NCBI RefSeq assembly: GCF_003254395.2 | Contig: NC_037650.1 | Span: forward strand, 806,001-870,000 | DNA: 64,000 nucleotides | From: Apis mellifera | Lineage: Eukaryota > Arthropoda > Insecta > Hymenoptera > Apidae | Direction of reading: 5' to 3' | Part shown: positions 15,201 to 29,277 of the stretch, in pieces | How positions within the stretch are numbered: position 1 is the stretch's first letter | Layout: the number at the start of each line of letters is the position of its first letter | Position numbers and translations under genes: made by a program | The notes under the pieces: model-generated | Database searches by the model: none | Told to the model about the DNA's origin: nothing | Seen by the model: the letters and a program-made list of their open reading frames with translations, nothing else

Positions 15201-16820
15201 AAATAGGTAAATCGAAGCAAAATTTTTTAAATTCTTTCAAATTGAATATTGAGAGGAAAAATTATTTTTAAATTTTTAAATAAATTAATATTTATCGGTT
15301 ATAATTTCATTTGTTGAAATGAACCATTATTTATCTCATCAGTCTCTTATTTTAGGTTTATTTACAAATCAAAATTTTCCCAAAATAATTGTTATATCTT
15401 TTCTTTCGAGCAAAGAAGCTTTATTTTTTAATCGTTTTATTTTCAAATTTTTTAAATATTTTGTATGATTTAAAGCATAAACTCAAAGAATCTGATCCAT
15501 ATATGTAAAGAATTAAAAAGTCTTTCTCATTTTAAAGACAATTTCAATTTTTTCCATTTTATTGAAAATAGAAGAAGAAAACGAATATCTTTTTTTCGTT
15601 TAAATTATTTTCATTTTGTTACACATGGAAGAAATTTTCATTTTTGAAATGATACTGGTCTAAATAAGAGTAAATAAAATTAAATACAAAAATTGTTAAT
15701 CTTTTGAGCCAATGACATTATTTGTAATAAAGAATTGGAACGTATCTGGAAACATTTCCGATATTATTATATAAAATGTTTAAGAAGAAAGAAAATAAGA
15801 AAAATTCTTATACATTATTATATAATCAATCTGATAGTTTTCTTTTTGTAAGTTGATATTCAAATAGTTATAATAATGTGACAGTGATAATACACGTTCA
15901 AGATATCTAAATAATTTAAACTTTATATAAATTTGCAAGACACTATATTGAAATTTACAAATTTTATTAACAAATTTTTCTATTAACAAATTTGTATAAG
16001 CTATCATATAAAAAAAGATATCTTAATCATTTTTATTTAAGATAAGTTTATTTGAGATTAACATTGTTAATGTGTTCAATTATTTATACACAGATTGAAA
16101 AAGTGTAATAATGATATTAAATATATAAAATATATTTATTTATATAATATAAATCTTTATTTTGATATTGACATAATACATAATTTCTACTAATTTTGTT
16201 TTCATATTATTATATAATTTGAAAGGCGAAAAATTTGCAAATTTGAAATCTTTGGATTGTTATCAATTCATATAGAAAAAAATTTCATTGAAAAGTCAAA
16301 ATTGAAAAATTGGATTTTAATCTCATAACGGTATTTTCTAGATTTTCTAAATCGTGGCTTGTTAAGATGAGATCAAACATGATGTAAATTAATTTTTTGC
16401 TGATTAAAATAAATATATGTAGATATCCATGTAATTATTTCAAATTTAAATATTTTTAAATAATTATTTTATGTACAAGTTTTTTACACAATTTTTATTG
16501 CTATCTATATTCTTCAAAATGAATTTACAATATATCACATTGTTATAAATTAATAATTTAGCAATAACTTAGCATTTTGTTAACAATATTATTTTAACAT
16601 AATTTATTATATTCATTTATAATAAATTAATTAATAAATATATAATATATGAATTTTTTTATTAAAAAAAAAAATACTAATATTAGCAGATAGTATATAT
16701 ACAATCATTTTTCGTAAAAATAAATAAATTGTTTATTTTATGAAATCAATTAATTTACAAATCTTTATTTTTCTTTATTTTTCTCTATAAAACAACACAT
16801 ATTTATACATATATTTATAC
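12261..16820. other. AT-rich noncoding stretch with a small GC rise
   Basis: A modest GC rise sits at about 14005-14090 (AAGGAGCCAAGAATAGGGAG). An open plus frame at 14918-15271 (117 codons, starting without ATG, Lys/Asn/Ile/Phe-rich) is longer than most chance frames here but has no recognisable feature. Confidence 0.5.
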
Positions 16821-17054
16821 ATATTTATATATATTTATACATATACACACACATACTTTTAAAGCTTTTTCTGGATCGAAAAATTGCTTTGACCATGCAA
16901 CGACAAGGTCTAGAGACATTTTCTTTTTCGAATTGACAAAGAGCAGAAGAATTAGATTTTTCTTTCTTTTTCCGATTTATTATTTGTTTGTTTCTTTTTC
17001 CTTTTTTCATTTTTTATACATAAATTATCCAATTTGTAACTTCTTCTAACTTAG

Positions 17055-17717
17055 AACATTTGTGCAATAAAAGAGATTTTTGAAGCATGTTTTTCTTTAT
17101 ATTCTATTTCTTGCGCTTCTTGAATTAATTTTAAGCATTTCCAAAACTTTTTAATATTTTCTTCGATTATGCCAATATATATCCAAAAAATCGATATAAT
17201 TATTTATATTACATTTTCAATTTTTTTTGTTAATTCATATCAAAAATACAATTTAAATTTTCTATTATTTTTTACTTTATAAACAACGGTATGGATATTG
17301 TGTTTGCAGGAAGATATAAAATATAAAAATTTTTTAGCATTTTTACCACTAAAAATATTAATAAATTGTTTACAAGAAGAATTTTTTTTTAATTGTTCTT
17401 CTTTGAATGAACATTTAAACAAGCTTTCAGGCCAATCTTTAAAAATGATCCATTTTATTGTGCTTTATAAATTTTTAGTAAATTATTATAAGTTTTTAGA
17501 AGTAAATTTTTTAAATTTATATAATTATATATTTTTATTTTTTTATTCATCTTAACTGTAGAAAAAATCTTGAGATAGATTTTTCATATTTAATTCCGTT
17601 TTATCCATGTTAATTCAAATTAATGTTTTTTTCCATTTTAAAAATATCGAGAAAAAGTATTCGATTGCTTCATATTGCATGTTCATCTTCACCATCATTT
17701 GAACTATATTCATCTCT
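17055..17717 (-). pseudogene. Possible decayed coding fragments, family unknown
   Basis: Minus-strand pieces in order: an acidic peptide RDEYSSNDGEDEH (17717-17679); a frame at 17450-17240 with KDWPESLFKCSFKEEQLKK and several Cys; and a frame at 17163-17055 with NIKKFWKCLKLIQEAQEIEY followed by KEKHASKISFIAQM. These have a richer residue mix than surrounding chance frames. A further basic stretch continues at 17010-16860. Stops and frame changes separate them. They could be exons of an unknown gene or a decayed transposon next to repeat B. The evidence is composition only. Confidence 0.2.
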
Positions 17718-17739
17718 TATATTAATACCACATTAACAT

Positions 17740-18095
17740 TCTTTGTTGATATGAAACATCAATAATTAAAAATTTGTTGATAAAAAATTTCTTATATTTT
17801 TCTTATATTTTTTTTTAACGTGTCATCAATGAAAAATCTTTTTTAATTTTATCTTTTAAAATTAATAAAGATTGATATTTATAAGCATCGAAGATTCTTA
17901 GTAGATCAATATACTGTAATTTTATCCTTATTTAACTATGAATCCTTGTTTTATAAAAATTAATTCATCATATATTAAACATTCATTCAAAAAAGATTGG
18001 ATTATTTTGTAAATAAAGTTTTTGATATCATGAAATATGTGATATGGATAAAATTTAGATTCTAAAAGCATGATTTCTCTTGATGTGAAATTTGA
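17740..18095. repeat. Dispersed repeat B, copy 2
   Basis: The second main copy of the unit at 11763-12182, in the same orientation, 6 kb away. It ends with ATATGGATAAAATTTA...TTGATGTGAAATTT, as copy 1 does. Its minus-strand downstream neighbour is a set of coding-like fragments (17717-17055), so B could be the terminal or untranslated part of a decayed element. That link is inference. Confidence 0.5.
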
Positions 18096-20939
18096 AGGAT
18101 TGAACAAGACTATTCTAAATCTAAGTTTTAATTTTTTATTTTTCGATTATTTTTCGAGATAGAAATATAAAATTTTCAGTATAATAATTGAATTCTGTTT
18201 CTATAGACGTAACTAATACATTGAATGCTGTTTATATAGATATTATTATTACAATTATCTTCGTTCTACAGTTCTAAAAGAAAAAAAGAAAATTTAAAAA
18301 ATTTCCTATCTACAATACGATCGTCTTGTTTTGAACCGCGTTAACTTTAAAGTTAGCCTATTAATTTGTATTGTAATAATAATCAGTTAAAATATCAGTT
18401 TAAAAATATTGTAAAACTTGATTTTGATTAACTTTTTTTTTTTACAGTTATTATAATTTTACCTTTAGTTTTTGAATTATTTACAAACTTAAATTTGTAG
18501 GTTTCTATTCTATTACTGTTAGCATACTATTTGAACCATTTTTGTATAAATAAGTTTGTAAACTCTGGATTTGATTCTATTCTTTTTTTCAAAAATAATT
18601 GTGTAAGAAAGAAAAAACTACACATAGTGACTTAATTTTCAAAAATTTGTCGTGTGATGCAATAGATGTGATCTGTAATACTTGTATTGTGTATGTGTTT
18701 TAATCATTCATTTTTTTTTCGATAATAAACTGTATTTTGCTTCTTTAAAAGTTAATTGCTTTGATTTCTTTACACGTTGGTATTATATTTTTTACAGTTA
18801 CGTTTAACAAATTAAACACAGAAATCATTTAATTCCAAAAATTCTAATAGATCTCGTAAAAGAATTTTCATTATTTCCATATTTTATATTAAATGGATTT
18901 GTTATATTGATAATTTTTTTCGTTTTCTTTTCACAAGTTTTATCAAATATCATTAATTAATGTTCCATCTCAAAAAATTTTATTGTGACATAGATAATTT
19001 TATTTAAAATCGAATCATCTTTAAATTTTGTGCTTGCTCCAAACTTATTATTCTTACAAATGTTTTAATTATTTAATGATGGAAATATTTGTGTTGTGTT
19101 TTAAATTGAATATATTTTGAATCACAATATTAGAATTGTCGCTTTTAAGTTTAAAAATAAAAATGTAATTAAGCATTATTATAGTTTGGAATTTATTATT
19201 ATACATATCAATCAACACATTTTTATTTAATTTTTCAATATTTTTCTTTTTTAAAATAATTATTTTTTTTTAAGAAAAACTATTTCATTAAACAAAAACA
19301 AGTCTAAATAAATTGACAATTGACTTCTAAAATATCTTCTATTGAATTGGAAATGACATGAATGTAATAATTGTAGATCTTTTCATATTTAGAAAAATTA
19401 TTCATCTTATTTTTTTTCATATTATCTCTGAAATTTTTTGTACATGTGTAGGATTTTTTTTCCTATATATAAGTAAATATAAATGGATATTATACATTTA
19501 TTTATATATAAGAGTTCAATTATTCTTTTTTTAATAGTGTTGTTCATAACTGGCTGTTCTTTATAAACTTTTAATTTTAGGAAAAAATTAAAAGAAATAA
19601 GATTAAATTAACGAACTGACAATGATCCATGATATAAATCTAATTCAACGACTTGGAAATTTTTTGTTGAGCATCTGTATTACATTATGTGAATAATGTG
19701 ATGGACATTCATCGTGTTGATTATCAGAACAGATTATCAGAGAGATTCAACTTATTGATATATCTTTCTAACAAATGTTTTCAAAAAATTAAACATATTT
19801 TTGTCCAGTTTGCGTGTCGTTAATAAAGTGAGATTCAATTATTCTATTATTTGCTATTCCACATCGAATATTTATAATTTATCAGTCTTTGCTTATCAAT
19901 CTGTCTAAAATTGTGATTTTTCAACTCAATAATGTATATTCCTGAGATTCACTTGATCATTTATAATTAGTTTTATCGATAAATAATATTTTTTTGAAGA
20001 GTATTTCATTGTTTTTGTATTAAAGATAATGGAAAGAATAATTTTTTTTTCATAAATGGAGCATTCAACAAATCACATCAATACGATTCATTCTAAATTA
20101 TATTAATGGATCTTGTTAAAGTTTAGAATTAATATTACTTTAATTTGTCTCATTATTAATCTTAAGATTTATAACGTAATCATGAAGTCTCATTAATAAA
20201 ATAATAATATTAAAAAATCTTATTAATTAAATCTTGCAAAGTAATTATAAATAAAAATATATTGTCAAAATCCCAGTTTTAAAATGGATTCTACATATAA
20301 AAATTACTTCATTGATGTCAAAATATAATAAAAAAATATCTTATTACAAAAAAGAAGCATTGAAATATTCTCTGAAACAGTAAAAAATATAGTTTTATCA
20401 GTTAAATTTTTTATTGATATTTTCTAAATTACATTCATATTTGATATAAATAAAAATATAATTATTCATAATATACAAGATGAGACATGTAAAACCATAT
20501 GAATATAAAATCATATCTTGACTATTATTGGTGATCAAAAAAATATATGAATGATTCTAATTTGTATAGTCCACTTAGATTATAATTTAAAATTATGATT
20601 TGATTTAAAAAAAAATTATGATTCTTGATTTCTTTATGAATTGCTTTGCAATATAATCTTTTCTTAAAAATCTTTATTTTTAATATGTAAAGTCAACATC
20701 AATCTTATGATTGGTCTTAATAGTAATGATTATTGATTATTTTTTATTTTTATTTATTATTTATTTTATTTTATTTATTTTATTATTATTATTTATTTTA
20801 AATTAACACATGTTTCAAAAAAACTTTCTTCCTTTCTCTTATCTTTTATTTTTATTCATCAACTTCTTATAGGTTTTAATATAATATTTTCGTTAACTTT
20901 AACGATAAAGTCTAAGAATGTGATTATTTGACTTTTCTC
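18096..20939. other. AT-rich noncoding stretch
   Basis: T-rich runs and short AT repeats (20740-20800). No gene, RNA or element is recognised. Confidence 0.6.
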
Positions 20940-21890
20940 TTCATCTCTAGGGCACTATAATATTTGGCTCCTATTTTCTAAGCAATCTAGAAATCTCGTC
21001 ATGCTTTACAAATCTCCTGCACTTCTATGCAAAGTTATATTCTTTTTAAATGGATTTTTTAATTCCAAAAGAGAGATTCCTTTTTTTTTTTTATAAATTG
21101 TTCCTTTCTTTTTTTTTCTCCTTATGGAATCGATTTAAATTTTTCTTTCATTTTTAGAAAGAGATCTACTGTATTTATTGATTTTTTGGATGAGTGATCT
21201 TTTGGATCATCGAATCTTCCTGCTTTTGATCTTTTCTTCGCGCATCCGAGATTACCCGCTGAAACGGAGTTGTCCAGTCCCAGCACGTACATTTCTGCTA
21301 TTTTTTCGATTTACTTGCGATTTTCATATTCGTGCCATTGAAGATTTTATTTAATCCTTTGGATCGAAGATTTTTAAAATCATTATCCTAATAACAGTTC
21401 TTTTCGAACAAACGTACAGCTGTCTTTTTTTTCACTATTATCGTTTATTTTGGACAGCCGCTATTTATTCTCTCCGTTTCGCTTTGAAATTGTTTCCGTT
21501 TTTATCGAAGATCGTGGCCAGTGTCATACTCATTGAAGTTTTAATAATTTAATTTCCAGTAACTTGTTTCCTTGGTTTTAGAATTAAATTCCTCCATTGT
21601 AAGGGATTTTGGCTTTTTAAATTTTCGATCAATGATCTATGATCGATCAGATCCCTTCGTCATTATTTACAATAAGCGGCACAGAGCAGAGAAAATGGAG
21701 ATCTTTGTTTTATGTGCATGCTCAATGTGATTGTGCAATTTTAGCTGAACGATTTTTATTTCTTTATCAAAATTCGTGCTATGATATTTTATCACTTTTA
21801 TCACGAATTCTTACGATCGTTTCCTCGTTTCCTTCTATATCTCTCATTGTTGGTTGAATTAAGAAGTGGAATCAGATGTACTTATTCTAC
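20940..21890. other. Moderately GC-enriched, T-rich block left of the GC island
   Basis: The GC content rises from about 20940, with pyrimidine-rich runs and CpG-bearing pieces such as TTCGCGCATCCGAGATTACC (21237-21256) and a Cys/Trp-type open stretch at 21639-21857. Together with the island at 22060 it forms a 2-kb compositional domain, separated by a short AT-rich gap at about 21880-21960. It may be a transcribed or regulatory flank. No protein is recognised. Confidence 0.35.
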
Positions 21891-22059
21891 AATTAATATA
21901 ATATTATTTGTTATATCAATAATTTATAATATTATATATTATAATATTATATTAATGATCCATTTAGATAGAATTGGATACATTATGGAGAGAAGAGAGG
22001 AGGATTGGAGATATTCTTCTTATCTGATTCGTTAAATAATAATGTAATTAACAACCACT

Positions 22060-22990
22060 AGAAAATTGAAACCTTTTCTTTTCTTTGATGTGGGGGAAAT
22101 CCTCATTGAACATTCCGCAAGGAATTGGACAAAATAGTATCAAACTTTTATCGACTAAAACTCTCACGATGATCTCCTAACAAAAGGAAACCGAGAAAAA
22201 CACATCTAATAATTTTCATGCATTTCTGAAAGACTCAAAGAGAGCCATGCTCCAGCACTTGACCTATCATATCCAATAGCAATACATTCACAAGCATTGC
22301 AACTGCCAATAAGAACTTTATAAGTCCACGAAGTCGGTGGTTGAAACCCTCGATTGGCAGAGAGCGCAGAGCGAAAGCGAAACACATGGCCCCAAGTAAA
22401 TAAGTGTCACCTGGCAGAACCTCTAGTTTTTCTATACCTCCAATAGCTCGCAAAGAAGTTTAGATTCTTACGCCCCATTGAGGCGCAAAGAAGCCGCAAT
22501 TCCATTTCTGCGACGTTCACGCTTGCGTTTTACTGTCCCTTCCCCACCACCGTGCAATCATCGGCAAAGGGAGAAATCCTCGCCAATCATACTCCCTCAC
22601 GATGCTCTTCATGATGTCAGGCCACACACTCTTCCAATGTGTGCTAATGACGACAGGTGTTCCCTTCCAATGGAGGCACAGCTGCGATTCAAAGTAAAAA
22701 TCCGCGTCATATGAAAGGTTATTATCCCCTATGTGCGATCCACCCATTCGTCCTCGTCCCCTTGCGTAAGCACTTCGCCATCCTCTGCTATTACAGACAA
22801 ATTTCCGCAGACAAATGGGAAGATACGTCGCCATAGGAGGAAATTGTATGATAATCCTTCACAACTCTAATGGCAATTTAACTTCCGCAATGCTGCGCAT
22901 GCGTAGTATTTTCATATAGAGGCGGCGTAACCCCTTCCCAAATAGGCAGTAGAAGTATAGTCCTTTCCAAGCAAGGAGTAAGACGTTTTA
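22060..22990. other. GC-rich, CpG-rich island of unknown nature
   Basis: A sharply bounded block of about 0.9 kb near 45-50% GC by eye, in DNA that is mostly below 20%. CpG is dense, for example across 22465-22530. Two minus-strand frames are open. 22834-22517 starts with ATG and gives 105 codons with an Arg/Gly-rich region and Trp-rich tail. 22453-22235 gives 72 codons with a hydrophobic stretch (LIKFLLAVAMLVNVLLLDMI). A plus frame spans 22478-22714. At this base composition frames of such length can arise by chance, and I recognise no protein. Possible readings are a CpG-type promoter or first exon, a long noncoding RNA, a conserved regulatory block, or inserted foreign or transposon DNA. 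No terminal inverted repeats or target duplication were seen. Confidence 0.6.
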
Positions 22991-25900
22991 TAATAAATTT
23001 CATTATCATTAATGTTGTTATTGTATCATGATATGTTGTATCATGAATTTATTGTCGAATATCCATGCGAATGATTTATTTTCAACTTATTTGAAAATAA
23101 AATATCTTAAACTCTATGTAGCTTTCTTCATTATAATTAACAGTTCTTTTTATACATATTCGCAGAGATGATTGCATTAATGTTTAAAGCTAATCGAAAG
23201 ATTTAATACATTCTATAAATTTCTTTCTAGATAATCAAGTGTAAGTTGAAAAATTTCAAGTACTAGCTTTATAGTACTTTATAATATCTTTATGAAATAT
23301 AAAACAAAATTTTATAATCAAACTGCAAAATTTGCAAATTATAAAATTGAATTGCATAAATTGCAAAGATAATCTGTATCGAATATTTATGGTTTTTAAA
23401 AATCAATGTGAATAAGAAAATCTGAGTCATATTTGTTTTTTCAGTTTTTCAACTATTCGTTTTTTTTAAATATTTTAATTCTATTGATTAAGTGTATATT
23501 GTAGAAATAATATATTTTTATTACTGAGATATATTTATTTTCTCTTAAAATTAAAAAGTTTGTTAAAAATTTCAATGGAATATAAAAAAAATTTTTTTTC
23601 CTAAATTATACTAAATTTGCTTTACATTCTTTTAAAAATTATAAAAAAGCAAATAGATAAAGAAAGGCAAATGCAAATTTAAATTTTCTTGAAAAGCAAT
23701 ATTTAATAAAAAATAATAATATATATATAGGAAGTTTTTTCAACTCTTCTTAAGTTTTTTATCTTTTTGAAAGAGACTTTCTGTCATTATTCCATAAATT
23801 AAATAGAAATCTTTTTCTGTTGGTTTTATTAAACTTTATATAATTGAATGTTTTACTATAATATTTTTTAATATTTTTTAATATTCGCATAACGAATTGA
23901 AGTAAAAACTTTGAAATTATTAATTATGCTTTATTATCTGTTACTAACGCATAGTCCTTAAATTGGTTCTTTCTAAAAAATTTGCAACTGATGGTTAAAT
24001 ATTGTGACTACACTTTTACTATACCTTTTTTAGATTTAAAATAGCACGATATCATATATTTCTTTTCTTCCAAATTCAAAACTTAACATCTAGTTTCATT
24101 AAAAGTTATTACTGAATGACTCTTTGGAAATATCGAATAACATCTTTAACTATTAAGCATTAAAAAAATTATGTAAAGAACATCGATAGATAATTAATAT
24201 TTTAATGATATCACTCAGAAATAGCTATTTATCACGATCGTGTTGTAAAGTTTGCTTCAACAAGACTTTATTTGTCTCGTTATGGAATAGGATGATATAC
24301 TAACAAATTTCCATGATTCTATAATTAATATTCCTCCACTTTGAACATCATATCTATATCTATTCTATTATATACATCTCGAGAAAAACTTTATTTGTAG
24401 ATATTGAATCTGAAAAATGATTCAAGTAGCCAATTATAGATTTCAATATAAATCTACTTCATAAATAATATTAAAAATTTTATATCACAGATATCTTGAA
24501 TTTATTTAAATCTTAGATGTGATTTAAAATAATTTTTGATAGCAATGTTCAATAAAAAAGTCCTCAATTATATATATTGTTAATGCAAGAGTCTCAGATT
24601 CTTTTTGAATGAAATACTTAATCAAATTCCATATTTTTTTTTATAGATATTATTTTGTAAAATTCATTGTTGCATCTTCAAAACTGACAAAGTTATATTT
24701 TGTAAATCAATTTTAGTCAACGAATTTTTATTATTCTAAAAATATATTCAAATTGAATATAAATTGTTTGAATAAATTTGCAATGGCAATTTATAAAATC
24801 TAAGATTAAGTAATTTAATAAAAGTACAAATAAGAGAGATCTGTACAATAAACTAAAAAAAAATGATGTGTTGATTAAAATAATTATGCATCTTTATTTA
24901 TAATATGAGTATTGTTAGCTTATTTTTTTATAATAAGAAAATATATGAAAGGATATCGAAAATTTTTTTTTATACATTAGATATGAAAATTATTCATTAT
25001 ATATATATCTTTTACAAATAAACAAAAAAAGAATTATGCTGAAAATAGAAAAAATAGCAAAATTATTATTATTAAAAATGAATCAAATGGAGAAATTACT
25101 AAAATTACAACAAAATCATTTTTCAGAATATATCTATTCAATATTAAAGTAAAAAATATCAAGAGCTTCTAAAATTTGCATTAAAAAACGCAATGAAATA
25201 ATAATAGGATAATAATGGGATACAAAATTCATTAAAATTGTATTACATTGTTCCTAATTGTTCGAAAGATACCATACGATGGATGATCATTAATTTTTTG
25301 TCATTATGTTTTAAATATTATTATAGTAATTTATAATAAATTATTTATATTACTAATAAATTATTTTCATTAATTTCTAAATTATCTTTTCATTGAATAA
25401 ATCGTTAATAATAATGCATTTAAAAGTTTTGAAAAGCTTATTTGATTATATGATATGTTTATTCATATCTACAAAAATATATTTATAAAGATTAATAAGA
25501 TTTTATGATTTTTATAATATTGAATATTTACGAAATTTCTATAATAACACTATAATATATGAAAAAATATTAATGTATTTTATAAAGTTTTATTTGCTAT
25601 TAATGAAATCTCACAATGTTCTTCTTATGGAACGATTTGTGTCATCAAATATCTTCTATTAATGAATATAGAATTATCATATCAATTTTCAAGATCATTA
25701 TTAAAAATTATAAATATTAAAAATTTTTGAAATTTTGAAATTTTTATAGGAATACAATTCTATTTCATCTTAAACTGGCTATCTACCTACGAAGACATAG
25801 AACTTTATATATTTCATTTGGTAGATCATCACACTTTTTAGTATTATTTGTAATTTTAATTTATTGTTATCTCTGTTTTTCATAATTGAATTCATATCGA

Positions 25901-28900
25901 TAATTCACATAAAATTATCGATTTTCAGATATCGTAATAACAATTGTAATATTTATTTTTTTTTGTATCGGATCTTCTGAAGTAGACATTAAAGAATGAT
26001 TGACATTAAAAATGAATGACGATACAGTGATAAATATCGAATAAACGTATAATAAGTATGTTACAATTTGTAAAAGATATTTTATTTGATGTAAAAAAAA
26101 TTTGATGAATTTTTTAAATTATTTATTATTTATCAAATGATCAAGTGACTATGCAATAAAATAAACGATAGATACGTTAATTTGATACGATAATGCATTG
26201 TATATTTTTTGATTATGTTTTTCATCTATAATCTATTTAATATTATTTTATTGGGATCTATTAAAAATTAGTTCGTCTGTCAATTAAAGAACAATAATGA
26301 AAAGAAGATCAGTTGATGGATATTTGATGAATAATACATTTCAAAGCTCGAGTTGAATTTTTGGTGAATTACTGACTTTAATCTATTTAATTAATAAACT
26401 GTTTTTTAGTTTATCATAGGCTTTAGTTTATCATTATATTGGAATTGGTTCATGTTTATCGTTCACTTATTAAAAAAATTTTATATTCGTCTTTTTCACC
26501 ATATAAATTTTGCGTTATTCATTTTGAATGACGAATACATTCGATTTATTCGATCTGCTCAAATAGCAGTTAACTAGTTTATTCATTGTTCATAATGAAA
26601 AAATGTTTATGTTAAATGTATTCCATGTATTTTTTTCAACACATATTGTTTGAACTCGTTTGTTTTTTTCAAGTTCGATCAGCAGTATATATCCAACACT
26701 ACTGTGATTCGATTAATGAATGGCTTTGTCAATAATTTGTTAACAAAAAGCGAAAAAAGCCGCAATGAAAATTTTTGCAAAAAAAAATGCTTCAAATTAT
26801 TTCAAGAATCATCAATTAATGACTGTTCTTTCATTTTTGGAACAACTATAAAGAGATTGAAATAATTTATTTAAAATTTCTTGTAGTTTAAATAAATGGA
26901 GAAATAAGAAACGTGATGTTATATAGATATATATCTCATATAAACACGAATAATGAATGGAAAAAGCAGAATCTACGAAAAATACAAAGACAATCGTAGA
27001 GGAATCAATTAAATAGCATTATAAACTATTACAATGTTCTATTGAAGTATTATACATTGACTATAGATATTACTTTGTAATACAAGTAGTCATTTACATG
27101 CAATTACATTTTAACAATATTATTCTATTACTGATTGTTAAGATCATGAATCAGACATATTCAAATATATTTTTTTTATTTAAAAAATAATAGAAAAAAT
27201 TCTATACATATTTCATTAATAAAGATTATCAATGATTTTGAGAAGAGAAAAAAAGTGATTTAATAAAAAAAAAAAGATGTTGTTCTCTTGAAATCACTCA
27301 AATTCTATAAACAGTATTCATAATATGAAAAACAAAGAAGATAATTAAATAATCTTCTTCTCATTTGAGTTTGATTTATAATATTCATTAAAATGATTGA
27401 TTTTTTAAAAATGCCATCAAAAAATTTGAATCATTAAATAGCTAACTGTCATTAAAAATATCATATTATTAATTTTAATATTAAAATTTATATTTAAAAA
27501 AAGGTTGACATTTAATTTTTTTTAGGATTATTGTAATATCATTTATATAGATAAATTAATAATATCCAAATTGTTATTATTATAATATATTATAATGTTT
27601 ATATTTTTTTTCTATTTGTAATATTATATTTTAAAATACTTTTAAAAAAAAAAATATTTTCTACAATTTTATTTAGATTTTCAGAATTTTAAAAGATTCT
27701 TAATAAAAAAAATTAATATATATTTATTTATCATTATTATATTAAATTAATGTTATTATATTAGACATTGGAAGCCAAAATATTGTAATTTAAGACTTAA
27801 ATGAATAAATTCATTTTTATATTTCTTACTGTAAGTTTTGCAACAATTTTTTCTAACATAATAATATTTTTATTTGTATTAAATTTTGAATTTGTTTCTT
27901 TTCAAATAATTCTAATATTGATGATACTTTGCAACAAAGATTTTTTTTTGCAAAGCTATATAATAATCTATATTATATCTATTTCTTTTGTAACATTTGC
28001 AATTTTATTAATTTTATCTGTAAAAGATTGTAAGAAATATACAAAATTATAAAAATCTAGAATATCTCTTTTGGAGAGATCGAAATAATAAAAAAAGTTC
28101 TCTTCTTAAATAAATAATATATCTGATAAAGATTAGTTAATAAATTATAAGCATTTTGATTTTACGTTACATAGAATGAGATGGTAGACCGAGTATATTA
28201 TCAATAATAAATGAATACGATCAATATACCACTATATATGTAGCAATCAATAACAAGTTTATTATTGAACAAATATAGTTATTTACCTAAGAAATAAAGG
28301 TATTTTGTATAGAGTTAGTCATTTTATCATATGTATTTTAAGAATATAAATGACTTTAAATTTTTTCTAAAATATTAATTCTTTTATTTTATCTACATAA
28401 ATTCATAAAATTACCTATTAAATGAACTACGTCAAACATATTGTATCAAATATACATATAATTGAGTTTTTATATAAAAAAAAAATATTACAATAATAAA
28501 ATAAAATTTACAACAAGATATTTTGTAAGTAATTATCAAAAGAAATAGTTTTTTTATATATTGATTTAATAAACAGTTTAATTTTGTATTTATTTTCATA
28601 AAGTTTCTCTGTTTTTGAGTTTCTTTGATTTAAATTATAATTTTTATTTCATTATTACATAAGAATTTTATTATTTTTGTATATAATTTCGTTCTTTGAA
28701 TATTTTATAATTAATTTATAATAAATAATTAATTTTTGTTTGTTATTAAGATAAAAATAGTTATAGATATAAATATAATATAAATAGTTATAGATATAAA
28801 CTATAGTTAGATTATAATATATTATATATTGTAATATATTATATTATATATTTAGATTATGTTATATTAAACTATATACATAACTATATATAGAAAAGTT

Positions 28901-29277
28901 GTTGATAAAATTCAAGAATATCAAAATATTAGAAGATAGCAAGAAAATCTCAGCAAAATTTTGAGAAGGAAATAAAAAGAATAAAGAAATTAAAATTAAC
29001 AAAGAAAAGTAAATCAAAAACGAAAAAATATAACAAGAATCGGTAAAGAAGTTATTGATTAAGTAGAAAAGTTAAATTCAAGAGAGTATTATATTTAAGT
29101 ACTATATTTAATAAAAAAAAAAAAAAGAGAGAAGTTGTAAATGAAGCAGTTACAAATAATTCCTAAAAAATTGATTTTTTAATTTATTAAAAATAATTTG
29201 TTATAAAAATAAATGAATTTTAGTAGTTCAATCAAAATCTGATTTTGATCATTTATCACTCATTTTTTTTCTTTTTA
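22991..29277. other. AT-rich noncoding stretch
   Basis: Begins abruptly at the right edge of the GC island. Short frames at 26650-26865 (Lys/Asn/Cys mix) and 27801-28052 (hydrophobic, ATG start, 83 codons) are not distinguishable from chance. AT hairpin-like sequence lies at 28740-28890. Confidence 0.55.

Noticed and set aside
14918..15271. 117-codon plus-strand frame
   Set aside because: It has no ATG start and no splice context, and is dominated by Lys, Asn, Ile, Phe and Leu. Longer than usual, but no positive evidence.
22535..22582. Minus-strand FADD box resembling the catalytic motif of reverse transcriptases
   Set aside because: Stops lie just upstream and downstream in that frame, and the preceding PQG-type and following conserved blocks of a LINE reverse transcriptase are missing.
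27801..28052. 83-codon hydrophobic ATG frame, considered as a mitochondrial ND-type insertion
   Set aside because: No match to a mitochondrial subunit that I could support; composition alone explains it.
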